Below, in pieces: positions 11,445 through 23,500 of a stretch of 64,000 nucleotides of DNA. Position 1 is the stretch's first letter, and each line of letters starts with the position of its first letter. The position numbers were made by a program, and so were the translations under genes. The notes beneath the pieces are model-generated. The model was not told the DNA's origin, made no database searches, and saw only the letters and a program-made list of their open reading frames with translations. This stretch comes from Cryptomeria japonica (Eukaryota > Streptophyta > Pinopsida > Cupressales > Cupressaceae): the NCBI RefSeq assembly GCF_030272615.1, contig NC_081413.1, forward strand, positions 160,020,849 through 160,084,848. The letters are read 5' to 3'.

Positions 11445-14262
11445 TTAAAAATTAGTAGGTGGTCCCGGACCACCAAACAAGTAAAACCAAAATTTACCCC
11501 TATCAAATATGTAACTCCCCTTTGATTTTATTATGCCCAATCTAAAAAAATCACTAAAAACACATTGATCATAGGCACAACCATTCATACTAGCAGCTAG
11601 TGTATCATTCATACTACTGCTCTCATTACCCCAGTCACCTAGCAATGCATATCCACCCAACTGCTGAAAACATTCACTATGAGACAACACATGGTTGTCA
11701 TTCTCTTTGATAGACACACAACCATATTCATTGTATCATCCACTATGAGATACCTATAATGCATGATTCATCAAGAGGGTACAATATGGCTATCCTAAAA
11801 ACTGAGAAAGCTCATGCACATCCTCATTGTCAACATCAGAGATTCCCACACCATCACTAAACAATAGATCCAAATCATCCTTTGGATCCTCTTGCATATG
11901 AATGCAAGGGCCTTCATCAGAGAGTTCATGCACACTCAACAAGGTCTGATAATCATAATCAACATGTAAATCCTTTTGATACTGATCAATATAATTGATC
12001 TCATAAACATACTCATCTTTGGCTATGTGAGCCTCTGAATCATCATCGACTAGCAAATTCTCAGTTTCATCATAGTTGTCATTTTGAAGTTCAAAAAATT
12101 CTATGCCTTCATTGGAATTGCTAGTCTCTTTCATGTCATGGGCATAACTTATGCTGGCAAAATAATATTGCCAATCAAGGCAACTATTGTCCTCACTATC
12201 CAATTCCACACAAGAGTTTGAAACTTCTATTACATCAGTTGGCATTGAGTTATAATGATCATACATGCAATGTGTTTCCTGCTCATTCACTTCCTCATGG
12301 TACATAAGTAGCTCATCCCACGAAGAACATGAAGTACCAACATCTTGATCATAAAAATTAGACTCACATGGAACATATGAATCTATCTCTTCTTCTTCAC
12401 GGAGGTCACTCTCATAGACTGACAAAACATCATCCTCGTCTGAAAGTGCATCCTCCTCTTCAAAAAGTGGATTTGAGACCAATAGGAATTTATCTCATGC
12501 ATGTCATTGCAAAATACATGTTGGTTCATATCTATGGTATTATCATACAACGGATTCCTAGTTGTATATACCATGTCCATTTGATGATCACTACATGTCA
12601 CCTCATTTGTTTAAGGTGTGCTTGGCTCTTGGACTTTGTTCATGTCATACTGTTGCACCATGCCATGACTATGAGCAATAAAATCATTATCAGCATCATC
12701 ATCTTCATAAGTACAACTAGGATGTGAAGTTTCATCTTCTCCATTTAGTGCATACTCATGTTCATCAACATTTCTCAATTTTGAACCCCCCTCATATGCT
12801 ACAAGAGAATCAAAATTTGATTCATAGTCATTATTGTGATCATTGGGATAGTAGCTTGCATGATTCCAATAATGGGAATAGGGTGCATTATAATAAAAAT
12901 AAGCATGGGAGTTATAGATTGCATGGTTTTCAATACTTGTATGTATGTAATCAGCAATATGCCTTTCATGTTCACTTGATAATTGAGGTATTGTGTTATT
13001 TACATCCATAGCACAAAAGATACTTCTTGACTCAAGACCAACATAAGGCTATCACTGAGTGTTTGTCACTGCCATGTCTTGATTTCTTGTAGCCAACTCT
13101 GTGCTATTTCTAACAAAAACTTGGTTATACAACATTGGATCAATGGCACCTTCATATAGCTGGTGTGAAACACAAGGCTTAGCTTGATATGCATTCATTC
13201 ACACTATTGGGTTTGGGACAACAAACTCACAATGATGTAGGCTATCATTCTTTGGTGCATACACATAACCCAACTGCTCATAAATGTAGCTTGGAGTGAA
13301 TTCTTGAGGTATAGCCATTTCTTGAGGCACACTTTCTTCTTCAACAATCAACATATCAAATCTAGGCTCATGAATAGAACTATGTAAAAGTTGCTGATTT
13401 ACATTTTGGTAAGACATGCATAAGCATGGGAGTTATAGATTGCATGGTTTTCAATACTTGTATGTATGTAATCAGCAATATGCCTTTCATGTTCACTTGA
13501 TAATTGAGGTATTGTGTTATTTACATCCATAGCACAAAAGATACTTCTTGACTCAAGACCAACATAAGGCTATCACTGAGTGTTTGTCACTGCCATGTCT
13601 TGATTTCTTGTAGCCAACTCTGTGCTATTTCTAACAAAAACTTGGTTATACAACATTGGATCAATGGCACCTTCATATATCTGGTGTGAAACACAAGGCT
13701 TAGCTTGATATGCATTCATTCACACTATTGGGTTTGGGACAACAAACTCACAATGATGTAGGCTATCATTCTTTGGTGCATACACATAACCCAACTGCTC
13801 ATAAATGTAGCTTGGAGTGAATTCTTGAGGTATAGCCATTTCTTGAGGCACACTTTCTTCTTCAACAATCAACATATCAAATCTAGGCTCATGAATAGAA
13901 CTATGTAAAAGTTGCTGATTTACATTTTGGTAAGACATGCATGAGGGGGAAACATGTTGGTAGTCATCTCTAACATTGGAACCATCTAGTTTGCTTGCAC
14001 ACCAAGTTCTCTTTTCAGGCCTTAACTTCCTACTCATTATGAACTTACAAAGTTTCTCAATGTTCATGGCTATCTCATAAGCTTCATACAAGCTTTTACG
14101 GCTCTCATTTCTCATCCTATACCTCATATTTTTACCAAAGGCACCAAGATAAACCACTAAGGCTATGTCATCCAATGGTCTGATATTCTGAGGGATTCTT
14201 TTCAATGTATTTGCAAATCTGAGATTGAAAGTTGTGACCAACTCGGTTTCTTCAGTGGACTA
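11445..14262 (-). pseudogene. Ty3/gypsy-like gag, C-terminal part with acidic tail (broken, no pol)
   Basis: Read leftwards from 14262, the start (about 14241-14060) has FNLRFANTLKRIPQNIRPLD, then YLGAFGKNMRYRMRN and IAMNIEKLCKF. This is the C-terminal half of the Ty3 gag domain, the region normally reading 'DDIA..Y..AL...L..RL....P.TL.EA...A..IE'. It continues the gag N-terminus at 16002-16429, from which it is separated by the LINE. Downstream come open stretches at 13720-14241, 12611-13009, 11790-12482 and 11445-11717 in shifting frames. They are rich in Asp, Glu, Tyr, Asn, His and Ser, with no zinc knuckle, protease or reverse transcriptase. The last stretch ends in a Gly/Pro-rich tail (FGGPGPPTNF) at 11445. 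The 521-bp duplication (not a multiple of three) adds a frameshift. Gag homology is confident; the acidic region I do not recognise. Confidence 0.65.
12900..13941. repeat. 521-bp tandem duplication inside the Ty3-like gag
   Basis: 12900-13420 and 13421-13941 are adjacent direct copies with a period of exactly 521 bp. Reading them side by side I saw only one clear difference (CATATAGCTGG near 13160, CATATATCTGG near 13681). The near identity makes this far younger than the gag decay around it. It duplicates the part of the minus-strand frame that contains MSYQNVNQQLLHSS and FVVPNPIV. Confidence 0.93.
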
Positions 14263-14299
14263 CGAACAACAATGGAGAAAATATATATAACTCAACATT

Positions 14300-15966
14300 A
14301 GCCTAGATTAGATTCACAATTAGGTTTGGAAAATGTGTATGATTGTCATCCTTCCTGTTGTTCCCGCTCACTCCCCTGCAACCGTTGTTGTTCCTCCTTT
14401 TATTCTTGCTCACGGAACCTTGACCCAGTCTGTTGTTGTGGCTCTAGCTAGTCCCTCCTGGGTGAAGGTCCCTCGGGCATTGGCTCTGCTTGAGCGCTGT
14501 CAACTAATTTTCATAGAGGGGGGGAAGGGGGTTGGTCCCCATCTCCTATGCGGCCTTTGTTAATGTGAACAAGGAGTCGGATTGTGAAATAGAGAAAAAT
14601 GTGAAGGTTTTTACAGAGCATGGTATTATCTGCAGATTTAAGGGTATTTGGCCCAGCCTCCCTAAGCTGCATCTATGGATCTCTCAACAGTAGGATCCAC
14701 TCATGTCTAGTACTATCCACATATACCCTATGGCTAAAGGTTTTTTTATAGCTAAATTTGAGGATGCAAAAGATAGGGAACAAAAATTTGTATGAAAGTT
14801 TTTCTATGAGAAAGATAAAATGCCACTTTTGGCCAAACCCTAGCACTGTGATTTTAACCCCCTTATTGAAAAGTTAAACAAAATACCCATTTGGGTTCAG
14901 CTCCCTTATCTTCCTATCCATTTGTAGATTGATTATCCCTTTGAGGAAATTGGTGATGCTATAGGGAGTTTCATTATGGTGGATCACGAATCCTATGGGC
15001 TTTATCACACTACTTTTGCTCGCATTTTGGTGGAGCTAGATGTGTCTAAGGGACTACTTGTTGAGTTTGTCATGAACTCCTCTTTTGGAAGCTGGGTTCA
15101 AACTTTGGATTATGAAGGTATTTCGTTCAGGTGTCGAAAATGCTTTAAAACAGGCCATGTGATTGGGAATTATGGGCTTGAAAAGAAAAATCTTGCAGCT
15201 TCATGGTGGTCAGGGGCCTCTTACCTACATTATACACTTAATAAATCTCTAGACTATTCTAATGATTCGCTGGTTGATGGGGTTTCGATGGATGGTACAG
15301 ACTCCTTATTGGCAAATAATTTTTCTTCACATGCCACTGAGGATGGCTCGGTGATTAAAAATGTTGGATTACAGGATTTTGTTGTCTCTTCTACTAAAAT
15401 TGGTTTGCTATCTCTTACCCTACCAATAGCTTCACATGGTGTTGTTTCTTCTCCTGCTCCATCCATTGATGGTAGCCATGTACCTGTGATGGTTGTAGCT
15501 CCCTCTCCTCTCGCTCCTTCCTCCAATATGAATAGATTGGTGTTGGGCTCCTTGGATTAGTCTGCGATGGCTACTAGAGTTGAAGAGCATTGGATTACTA
15601 TAAAGGGAAAACATTCAAAGACATCCAAGCCTTCCTTCGAAATGACTCTTCATTCCCACAAGGATAGTTGTAAATCTTGAGGGTCCTCATTGTGGGCTGC
15701 TTGGGCTAGTTTTCTATCCTTGTCGTTGGTTGGGTTACCTGTTGTCTTTTGGGGTAGACTCTATTTTTTTCTTGTGGCTCTCTCCTCTTTGTTAAGAAGT
15801 CAAATTCTATCCCTGGTTTGATTTTTATGGGTAACCTCTTGTCTTTTGGAGTAGTCCCTATTTTTATGTTGCTCTATCTTGTTGGGTTTTCAATTGTATA
15901 TCTATTTTATATTCTGATGTAAAGGGTTTCAGGGTCCCTTCAAAACCTATTTTTCCTTAATCAAAA
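14300..15966 (+). mobile_element. Truncated or internally deleted LINE (ORF1 only)
   Basis: This block separates the two halves of the minus-strand Ty3-like gag and runs in the opposite direction. It holds an ORF1-like region (14556-15560), then about 400 bp of 3' sequence ending in a short A-run after TTTTCCTTAATC (about 15950-15966), as LINE 3' ends do. No endonuclease or reverse transcriptase follows, so it is a non-autonomous or deleted copy. Edges are approximate; I could not identify a target duplication. Confidence 0.65.
14556..15560 (+). pseudogene. LINE ORF1-like protein: DUF4283-type domain plus CCHC knuckle (broken)
   Basis: In one frame the stretch 14620-14970 carries the plant LINE ORF1 pattern: ICRFKGIWPSLPKLHLWI, GFFIAKFEDAKDRE, then the HCDFNPL region and IPIWVQLPYLPIHL. 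The next part (14976-15170) has VDHESYGLYHTTFARILVEL and YEGISFRCRKCFKTGHVIGN. The knuckle is CRKCFKTGHVIGNY, where the last Cys is Tyr. Stops at positions expected to be Trp (TGG to TAG) show decay. Such ORF1 proteins bind LINE RNA. The 15200-15560 tail is Ser/Ala/Pro-rich and not informative. The frame ends at TAG 15558-15560. Confidence 0.7.
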
Positions 15967-16001
15967 AATTATTTTGTTCAATGTGAATCTATATAAAGTC
16001 T

Positions 16002-16429
16002 TGAATCATTGAAGACTCAAAAATATTCTCACAAAACTGCTCTTTGAAAGCTAACTAAAACTCCTCCCATGAGCTGATCGAGCATGGTAGCCAATTAGAG
16101 AACTACTCTCTTGCATCCTCTTTCAAGGAATTGACAAAGAGCCTCATAAATACATCCTCATGATCAACCTCTTAGTCATCTATTGTCTCACTGAACCACT
16201 ACAAGTTCTTCCTAGTTGATTCCTCCTTCAACCCACCAAACTTGGGAATCTTATCTCTAACTTCACGGGTTATGGGGTTTGGGAAACCTAGAATATCATC
16301 AAACCTCAAGGCCTTATACCTCTGAATGATGAAATCTCTTTGATTACTTGGTTTGGACTGATTTCTCATCATACTAACATTGGGAGCCAAGTAGGGGTAC
16401 AAATTTGAATACATTTCAAATGTGCTCAC
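16002..16429 (-). pseudogene. Ty3/gypsy-like gag, N-terminal part
   Basis: Read leftwards from ATG 16429: MSTFEMYSNLYPYLAPN, then DKIPKFGGLKEESTRKN, then VDHEDVFMRLFVNSLKEDAR, EWFSNWLPCSISSWEEF and AFKEQFCENIF. This is the N-terminal core of Ty3 gag (pattern 'P.F.G...D....F.......A..WF..L...SI.SW......F...F'). Three stops break it (one before WFSETIDD, one inside it, one in WEEF*LAF at CAG to TAG). Homology runs out at about 16000 where the LINE begins and resumes at 14262. No gag start with a clearer context was found upstream. Confidence 0.7.
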
Positions 16430-18103
16430 ACAAGTTTTTGAAAATAAAACTTAAGATACTTGTGACTATAATTTCTTTTCAAGAGCACATATTATTACAA
16501 CATGCTTATTTATCACAAAAGAAAAAATAAGAAAATAGCTTATAAGCATGTAAAAAAATTTGATACAACTTCCCTCTAGCAATTCTACAACCATTCAATA
16601 GGGAACTTTCGAGTTCTAAAAATTTTAATGCTCAATATTCAGAAAAATTTATTCTTAGCAAGATATTTGAGAATACTTGGAGTATGTAGTTGTTTCTCTC
16701 TTTCTTATTTTATAAGACTTTGAATGTTTAGAGCTTGCATCATCTCTTCATTAGGATCTTTGATAGAGCCACCACCTCCTTGCAAAGGAACAATATTTGA
16801 ACAACAAAGAGCTATTCAAAAACTAATTATTCTAAGTTATTCACCAGCAAAGCCACTTCAAACTCCTTCACACAAGTTGTAATAAATTTCTTCTAGACTG
16901 AAAATACACTTAACATCTGAGACACAAGTTCAAATTCTTCATTTTGTTGACTCTTTCCAAATGGATTGATGGCTTTTCCCCAACAGACTCGCTAATCTGT
17001 CAACAATGTTTCTTGCTACCTTCAATCCTAAGAAGATACACAACACCAAACTATGGGATTGGCAATCTAGGACATGACATCAACACTATCAACATATTGA
17101 AGATAAGAAAATGTAACTAAAAAAGGATATACAAGCCTTCTACTCTTCGAGCTCCACTAGACTTAGGAGGGTGTTCCTATTGCAGGTCTAAAAATGATTA
17201 ACTTGTACAAACTAACCAGCAAGCCTATTTAGACAAAGTGGATAGTTCTCAAATGCATAATAATGGGTGCTTGACATATCACCATTACTTGAGAATAATC
17301 CCATTTTCCTCCTTAAAAATACTGAGAACAAAGGCTAAACTAATCCTACTCCTACAACATAAAGGAAAAGCATAAATGAAATGATTTTGATAATATATGG
17401 AACCAACTGAACCAGAACTTGTAAAGAAATGACCGTTACCAAAGAGAGGGCAACAAAGTCACATAAAATTTATCCTATGTTGTTACATCCAAGCATGTCT
17501 TGAGAGTCTTTTGAGTGTTATTAACTTGTAATAACAATACTACCAAAACAATATTGAAACATTCATACTTAATGATCCACCTAAAAACATACAGAATCTT
17601 GTTGCATCCATGAAAGAATTTACTCCATTCCTTGAATAGAAGGAAATCATAAAACACAACTCAAAGAAGCAAATGTGCTTGAAGAATGATCATAGTACTT
17701 GATTATTTCATTTAAAGAAAGATACATTCTCAATTTGAGACAAACATTTGATAAGATAAAGTTGTTAAGCACATTTCAAGACACAAAAACTACACAACTA
17801 AGATAAAATTTTAAATATCTGCACCTAACTAAAAAACATCTTACAATATCCTTTACAATACATATCTCTGCCTTAACATAATGCAGGGTTGGAACCCTTC
17901 AAAACGAGGAGAAAACTGAATAAGTAGACAAGAGAGAAAACCTAGAAAATCCCTAGAATGCATCAAAACTTGACACATTTGTTTCTCTCCTTTATTTTCA
18001 AATCTGAATTTGTACTTTTCCTCCAAAACTGAATCCTCAACTTGCACTCAAAAATATGAATGTGACATTTCAAAATCTGAAAAAACTCTCTGCATGCATA
18101 TGT
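16430..18103. other. Unassigned non-coding DNA upstream of the Ty3-like gag
   Basis: About 1.7 kb of AT-rich sequence with only short open frames. On the nested-element reading it is part of the 5' internal region of the gag-only element and continues at 24974 after CopC. I see no gene, knuckle, or tRNA primer site in it. Confidence 0.5.
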
Positions 18104-19017
18104 TGTTGGCAATTGACACTCATTGGATTCATATGTTGTCATTGATGGCAATAATATTCTATAGAAGACATATACCAGCATTAGGACGCATACACTGACA
18201 AATACTGACATTGGAGTATTCAAGGTCACAACCAACATTGACACCCAGCACTTCAGTGAAGCTGACATCAGTCTCAGATCCAAAGGTAGTTTTATTTGTA
18301 ATATCATTTTGTAATTATTGTATTGGGCCGACATTGTATATCTTTTGTAACGTATTGCAAGCTGACATAAGGCATATTGTTTGTAAAGGGTATATAAGTC
18401 AGTTTATTAGGTCATAGTGTTATATGATATAGAAGAGTGTATATGATAGGGTAGTAGAACTATGTGATGCAAAGGATATGTATGTAGGTCATTTGTATGC
18501 GAATATTATATCATGCAATGATCTGTAGATGGCTTGTAAAGCATTCTTAGAGGAAAGGAGATACTGGTAGAAGTGTTCAGGGTTTATGAATCGGTACAAA
18601 ATAGAGCTATAACCGGAACTCTTTTTGGCATTACCGATGCATTTTGTGAGTTCACCATTACTATTTTATCTTAGTAGGACCTTGTAGTCAGTGAGACTCT
18701 TTTGTGTTGAGCAGTGTGCTCTAGGCAGTGTGCCTTCCTGCATGTGTAGGCCCCCATACTATGTCATATCTTTCATATGGCTAGTGAATTGATATTGTGG
18801 GTCACAAATACCACCATGGTTTTTCTTCTTTGAGGTTTTCCATGTATATATTATGTGTGTTATGGTGTTCATTCATGTGTTTGGTCTATTTACTTCATGT
18901 TATTTATTTCTTCATTTACCGGTTTATATGTGTGTGTTATAATAAGGTAAAATCTTATATTACCAGCAGAACATTGATTCATCCCCCCCACCTTCTTAGT
19001 GTTCTTGGATTCCAACA
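18104..19017 (+). repeat. CopC 5' LTR
   Basis: 914 bp, TGTTGGCAATTGACAC to GATTCCAACA. Pairs with 24046-24968. A GGGTATATAAG promoter-like box lies near 18388 (GGGTATAAAAG in the 3' copy near 24349). The shared copia LTR box is at about 18811-18847. Confidence 0.95.
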
Positions 19018-19019
19018 AT

Positions 19020-19031
19020 TGGTATCAGAGC
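19020..19031 (+). other. CopC primer-binding site
   Basis: TGGTATCAGAGC, two bases inside the 5' LTR, is a perfect 12-base match to the complement of plant initiator Met tRNA. Confidence 0.92.
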
Positions 19032-19091
19032 TTGGTGCCTTAGAGGAAGTTTAACAGCTTGAGGAAGATCCTAAAACTGGAATCATCAAAC

Positions 19092-20210
19092 ATGGCTATG
19101 GATAAGAAACTTGAGATGGCACTTGAGGATTATGATGCTAAAAGGATGAAGAACCTAAAAGTGCAAGATGAATTGAATTCATTCTTATCCTGCAAGAAAT
19201 GTTATCATCAGCTCACGTGAGGAGGAAGGAACTTTTGCAAAACCAGGATGATGAAGAGAAAAATGCACTCAAGGAACAATGTCAGAAACTGAGTCAAGCA
19301 AACATGCTCATGAAGAATGAAATGCAAGACCTGACTATGAGGATGTCAAAAGATATTGAGGACAAAAAAAAGAAGGAAGAAAATCTTGTTGTATATTTGA
19401 AGAACAAATATGAAGAATGTGGTAGATTGGATCATGAGAATGATATGTTGAAAACTAATTTGGTACAATCCTAGAATAATGAACAAGAGCTTGAAAATCA
19501 AATAATAACTCTGAGAGATGATCTAACTACTACAAGTGAGTATAAAGAAAAAATTAGGATTAGTGCTGCACAATTGGATGATTTATTGAAAAGACAAAGA
19601 CAAAATGAAGATTCTAGAGGACTTGGATTTGTACAAGGTAAAAGCTCTAGTACTACAAATGAAGATCAAACAACCGGTATGCAGAACTCATTAGACCAGA
19701 GGAAACTAGTAAGGCAATCTACTACTTATAAATTCAATGGTAAAGGCTTTGTTTGTAAGAAATTTGGGCATATGGCTAAACAATGTAGAAATAGAGAAAA
19801 TCAAAACTACAATTCTATTCCCAGTCAATGCACAAGTTCCAAGAAATATGGTCATAAGTAAGAAGATTGTAGAATGGATGTTAAATATCATGCATGTGGA
19901 AAGTTTGGACATTTGGCTAATCAATGTAGGTTAAGGAATGACACCGGATATGTTAAAGCAATTCAAAGAACAATGTTACATACTATGCATGCAACAAAAT
20001 AGGTCATATTGCTAAGTACTATAGAAGAAATACTAAACCAATTAGTAATGATAAAGTAAATGAGAAAGGAAAGTAGAAGGTAGATGAAATACAACAAGAT
20101 CACACCAAGAGATGGGTTAGAAAGTTTGAAGAACCAAGTGAAGATGCAACTACACCTATAACTACACCAGTAACTCCACTGGTAGAATAGAGTATTCCTG
20201 CACCAGTAGG
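19092..20210 (+). pseudogene. CopC gag remnant: coiled coil plus four CCHC-like knuckles (broken)
   Basis: Starts MAMDKKLEMALEDYDAKRMK (ATG 19092) and shifts frame near 19195. It then runs as a Lys/Glu-rich coiled coil (19199-19560) into AAQLDDLLKRQRQNEDSRGL. That last pattern is the 'LD..L..QR...D..GLG' motif that precedes the knuckles in many plant copia gag proteins. Four knuckles follow: 19745-19786 (FVCKKFGHMAKQC, first Cys now Gly), 19829-19870 (CTSSKKYGHK*EDC, second Cys now Ser and a TAG/TAA-type stop), 19886-19927 (YHACGKFGHLANQC, first Cys now Tyr) and 19981-20022 (YYACNKIGHIAKYY, first and last Cys now Tyr). The capsid core seen in the other copia gags is absent. Presumed role was RNA binding for packaging. 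Confidence 0.75.
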
Positions 20211-20586
20211 AAATTCAATTGATAACCGAGGCATATGCCTTAGGGGTTGGCAAATTCATTGAAAATCTTGCATATTCCCTGGAAGAGATCTGGAGAGTTG
20301 TATTGATCATTGATGAAGGTGTACCCGACATGAAACCGTGAAATTGGCATCTGTTAGGGTACATCGCTAAACATTTATGATAGTGAAGGATTAGGGTTTA
20401 GCTATTGATAAAAAGAGTAAATGGACTCGTTTTCACTCACTCAACACTCGAGAAAACTAGAGCAAAGCAAAGGTGAATCACGGGTGATCAAGAGAAAGAA
20501 AATGCATTCTAAAGGATTTCCAATAGTTATCTAAGAAATAATCAAAATCTTCAAATCGCTAATCATTTTCTAGGTATTTCTTTGAA

Positions 20587-23500
20587 ATGGGATCTAGATC
20601 TTCTACTTTCATTGTGAATCCCACTGTTGTTGAGGTTAAGGATATGCTTAGGCCTGTTTTTAATGAAGTTCCTCAGATAGCAAAGAAAAAAGACTCTGCG
20701 GGTGCATTCTTAAGGGTTCCCGATGGCATAGTCTATGTAGAAGATGTCGGGGCCTATATTCACTGCACCTTAGAGGATTCAGGCACTGAAGAGATCAAGG
20801 GTATGTATCAATCTGTGATACTGGGCAGCTCCGGAACAATCAAGCTGGAATATCAAGTCATTGAAGACCTTGGGATAACCGGAATCCTGTACATACCAGA
20901 ATTCAAGGGTGAAGTGATCAAATATGTTTTGAGCAGGGTCCACAATGAATTCATCTTGCTGGACCAACCTTACATGATCACCAAGGAAGAAATTTAGGCA
21001 GTCACCAGCTTACCCAAAGTTTTACAGGAACATGGGAAGAAGATCTCCAACACTAAGGTTGAAAAGCTCACTGATGCAACCCATGATGGAAGGTCAATGA
21101 GGATCAACACCATCAAAGACACAGATGTGAAATTTGCCAGCATGATCATCAGCTACAAGGTAACTCAATCAAGTCGACTGAACTCTGTTGCTAGTTCATG
21201 TATCCATGTTGCATACCAAATGTTAAGGAATAATGGAAATTATGACTTATGTGAATGGTTAAGAAGTGAATTAATGTTAAATCTTGGCAAGATCAAGGGT
21301 GTCAAGAAAGGAACATTTAGGTTTAGAAATCTTATTGTTTTCTTAATGTTGTACTTCATGAATGAGCTACTGGGTTTGGGAAAGAAATGTTGGGCTCATG
21401 ACATACTAGTAGGTATGCATATCAAAGATGCAATTTCCGGTCTTGGTAGCAGCAGGGATGCGAAGATTTGGGGATACTTTAAAACTTTTCAAGAGAACAT
21501 GAGACTAAGGGAGAGAATCTCCAAGCACATTGTGGATAAATACTCCACTGATATCTGCTTCATGGTAAAAACTGATGAAACCCTCAAGGAAGAAGTGGAA
21601 CCAAGGACCATATGGGTCACTGAACTAGGATATGAAGTTGACAACAACATCTTGGAACTTTATGCAAACATGTTTCTTGATGCTCCATTGGATGACAAGA
21701 CTGAACATTTTGGCACTGCGGAAGAGAAGGCTCTTGAAGTTAAAATTGGCTTCAACAAGAAAAGGAGAGAAAAGAAAACAAACAAAATGTAATTCATAGG
21801 ATAGATACAAAACTAGGTTCTAGATCTAAACTGGTAGATCAACCGGCACTAGTTAGTTCTCCTGATGTAAAGAGGCTTAAAAATTTCATATATTCTATCA
21901 CTTCTGACTCTGATCCAGAGGATAATCAACCTCTTGCATTCAGAAGGGTACAAAGGAAGAAAACTGACATGCCTCCGGTAGAGGAGAAGAAGGTGGAGCC
22001 AAGGAGGAAGCTAGTAAGAAAAGTGACAAAGCCTACTATACCCACTCCTCCAACAAGGAAACCTACTCAGAAGAGGAAACTAGTTTCATCCGCTCCTGCA
22101 ACCCCCAACAAGAAGAAAAAGAGTGTGATAGATGAAACAATTGAATCTGGTAATGTCACCATTGATTCCCAAATGACTTGTGCAGAATTGATAGATGAGG
22201 TAACTAAAGATGGAATCTTGAAGAATGTGTCAAATTTCTATGAAGATTTAGATGATAACGAGCAAAGTGAAATTGAAGAAGCAATTTAATTACATATAGA
22301 CATATATAAGAAGGCTTTAGTAGATATTTTGAAGGAAATTCATGTATCATTATATAATAAGTTAGATGCAAGAAGATTAGATGCAGTCAAAAAGGATAGG
22401 GAAATTAAGGAAGTTGAAATTTTGAATATGTGTGGCTCTATAAATAATGGGGAAATAAAGTGATGTATAGATGTTACCAACAGAATAGTTTTCAGCAGCA
22501 AACCCCACCAAATAAGCCTAATGATGGGTAGAGTAAATGAGATAATAAATGAGACCAGAGATGGTTGGTCTAAATTCTTCCAAAGGAATCCTCATTTCCT
22601 TACCTCTCAAGAAGAATTTACTAAGGCAATAGCTTCCACCATTGTGGACAAATCTAAAGGGAAAGGAATTTTGGGAAGTTCAGATCAAATTTTGAATGAA
22701 CCGGCAATAAATAAGATTGTACAGACACCATCGGTAGGTAGACCCAAAATTGATGAGTGTGTACAGTCTATACCGGCAGAGACAAAATTTGTACAGTTCG
22801 AGAAAGGAAATGTAGATAATGTAGAGGGTATTGATAATATTATGGATAATACTCCACTGCTAGTAACAGATACAACACCAAGTGGTGAAGCCACCGGTGC
22901 AAAAGAGGATGTGAAAAGGGATACACTGAGAGAGGATAAGGAGACTAATAAGACTCCCAGTACCATACCGGCAACTGATTCCTCAACAAAAGTTTTGGCA
23001 ATTGACACTTCTCAGGTTGAGAAGAAATCAATCACAAAGATGAGTCCCACAAAGCTAATGATGATGGCTACTCAAAAGCTAATAAAGGAGGGATCTGTAG
23101 ACAAATGAATAATAGATTAGTCAATAATAGTTTTGCATAGATTGATTCCTGATTGTATGATTTAAAATGAAGCAAGACCTTCTGACAATCTTAAGATATT
23201 AACAAAGCACATATCTAAAAACTTTCAATCATTGCAGTAGATTTCCGACCGACAAGCACTTGAAAGATTCACTTTGGCTAAGAGAGCCTCTTTTGACCAA
23301 ATTATTGAGATAGAGAAGAGGAAGGTTGAAGAGAAACCAATACTTATTGATTTTTTTTTGAAACAATGTACTAACATCTATAGGGTCTGTTGTAATATAA
23401 AAATTCTTACAACAAATGTAGATAAGAGGTTAAAGGAGTTACATGAAAAGATTCCTACTATTGCTAATTCTTTTGATGGACTAACTTCACTTGCAACATC

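Noticed and set aside
12368-13011. Plus-strand open frames of 119 and 95 codons
   Set aside because: They are antisense to the minus-strand gag extension, have His/Leu-rich composition typical of reverse readings, and show no family features.
12900-13941. Direct repeats considered as a CRISPR-like or satellite array
   Set aside because: Only two long adjacent copies with no spacers; it is a simple tandem duplication in a plant element.
20380-20400. TTAGGGTTTAG as a telomere-type repeat
   Set aside because: Only one to two units; no tandem array. The similar GGGTTTAGGGTTT near 43548 is inside the CopE LTR.
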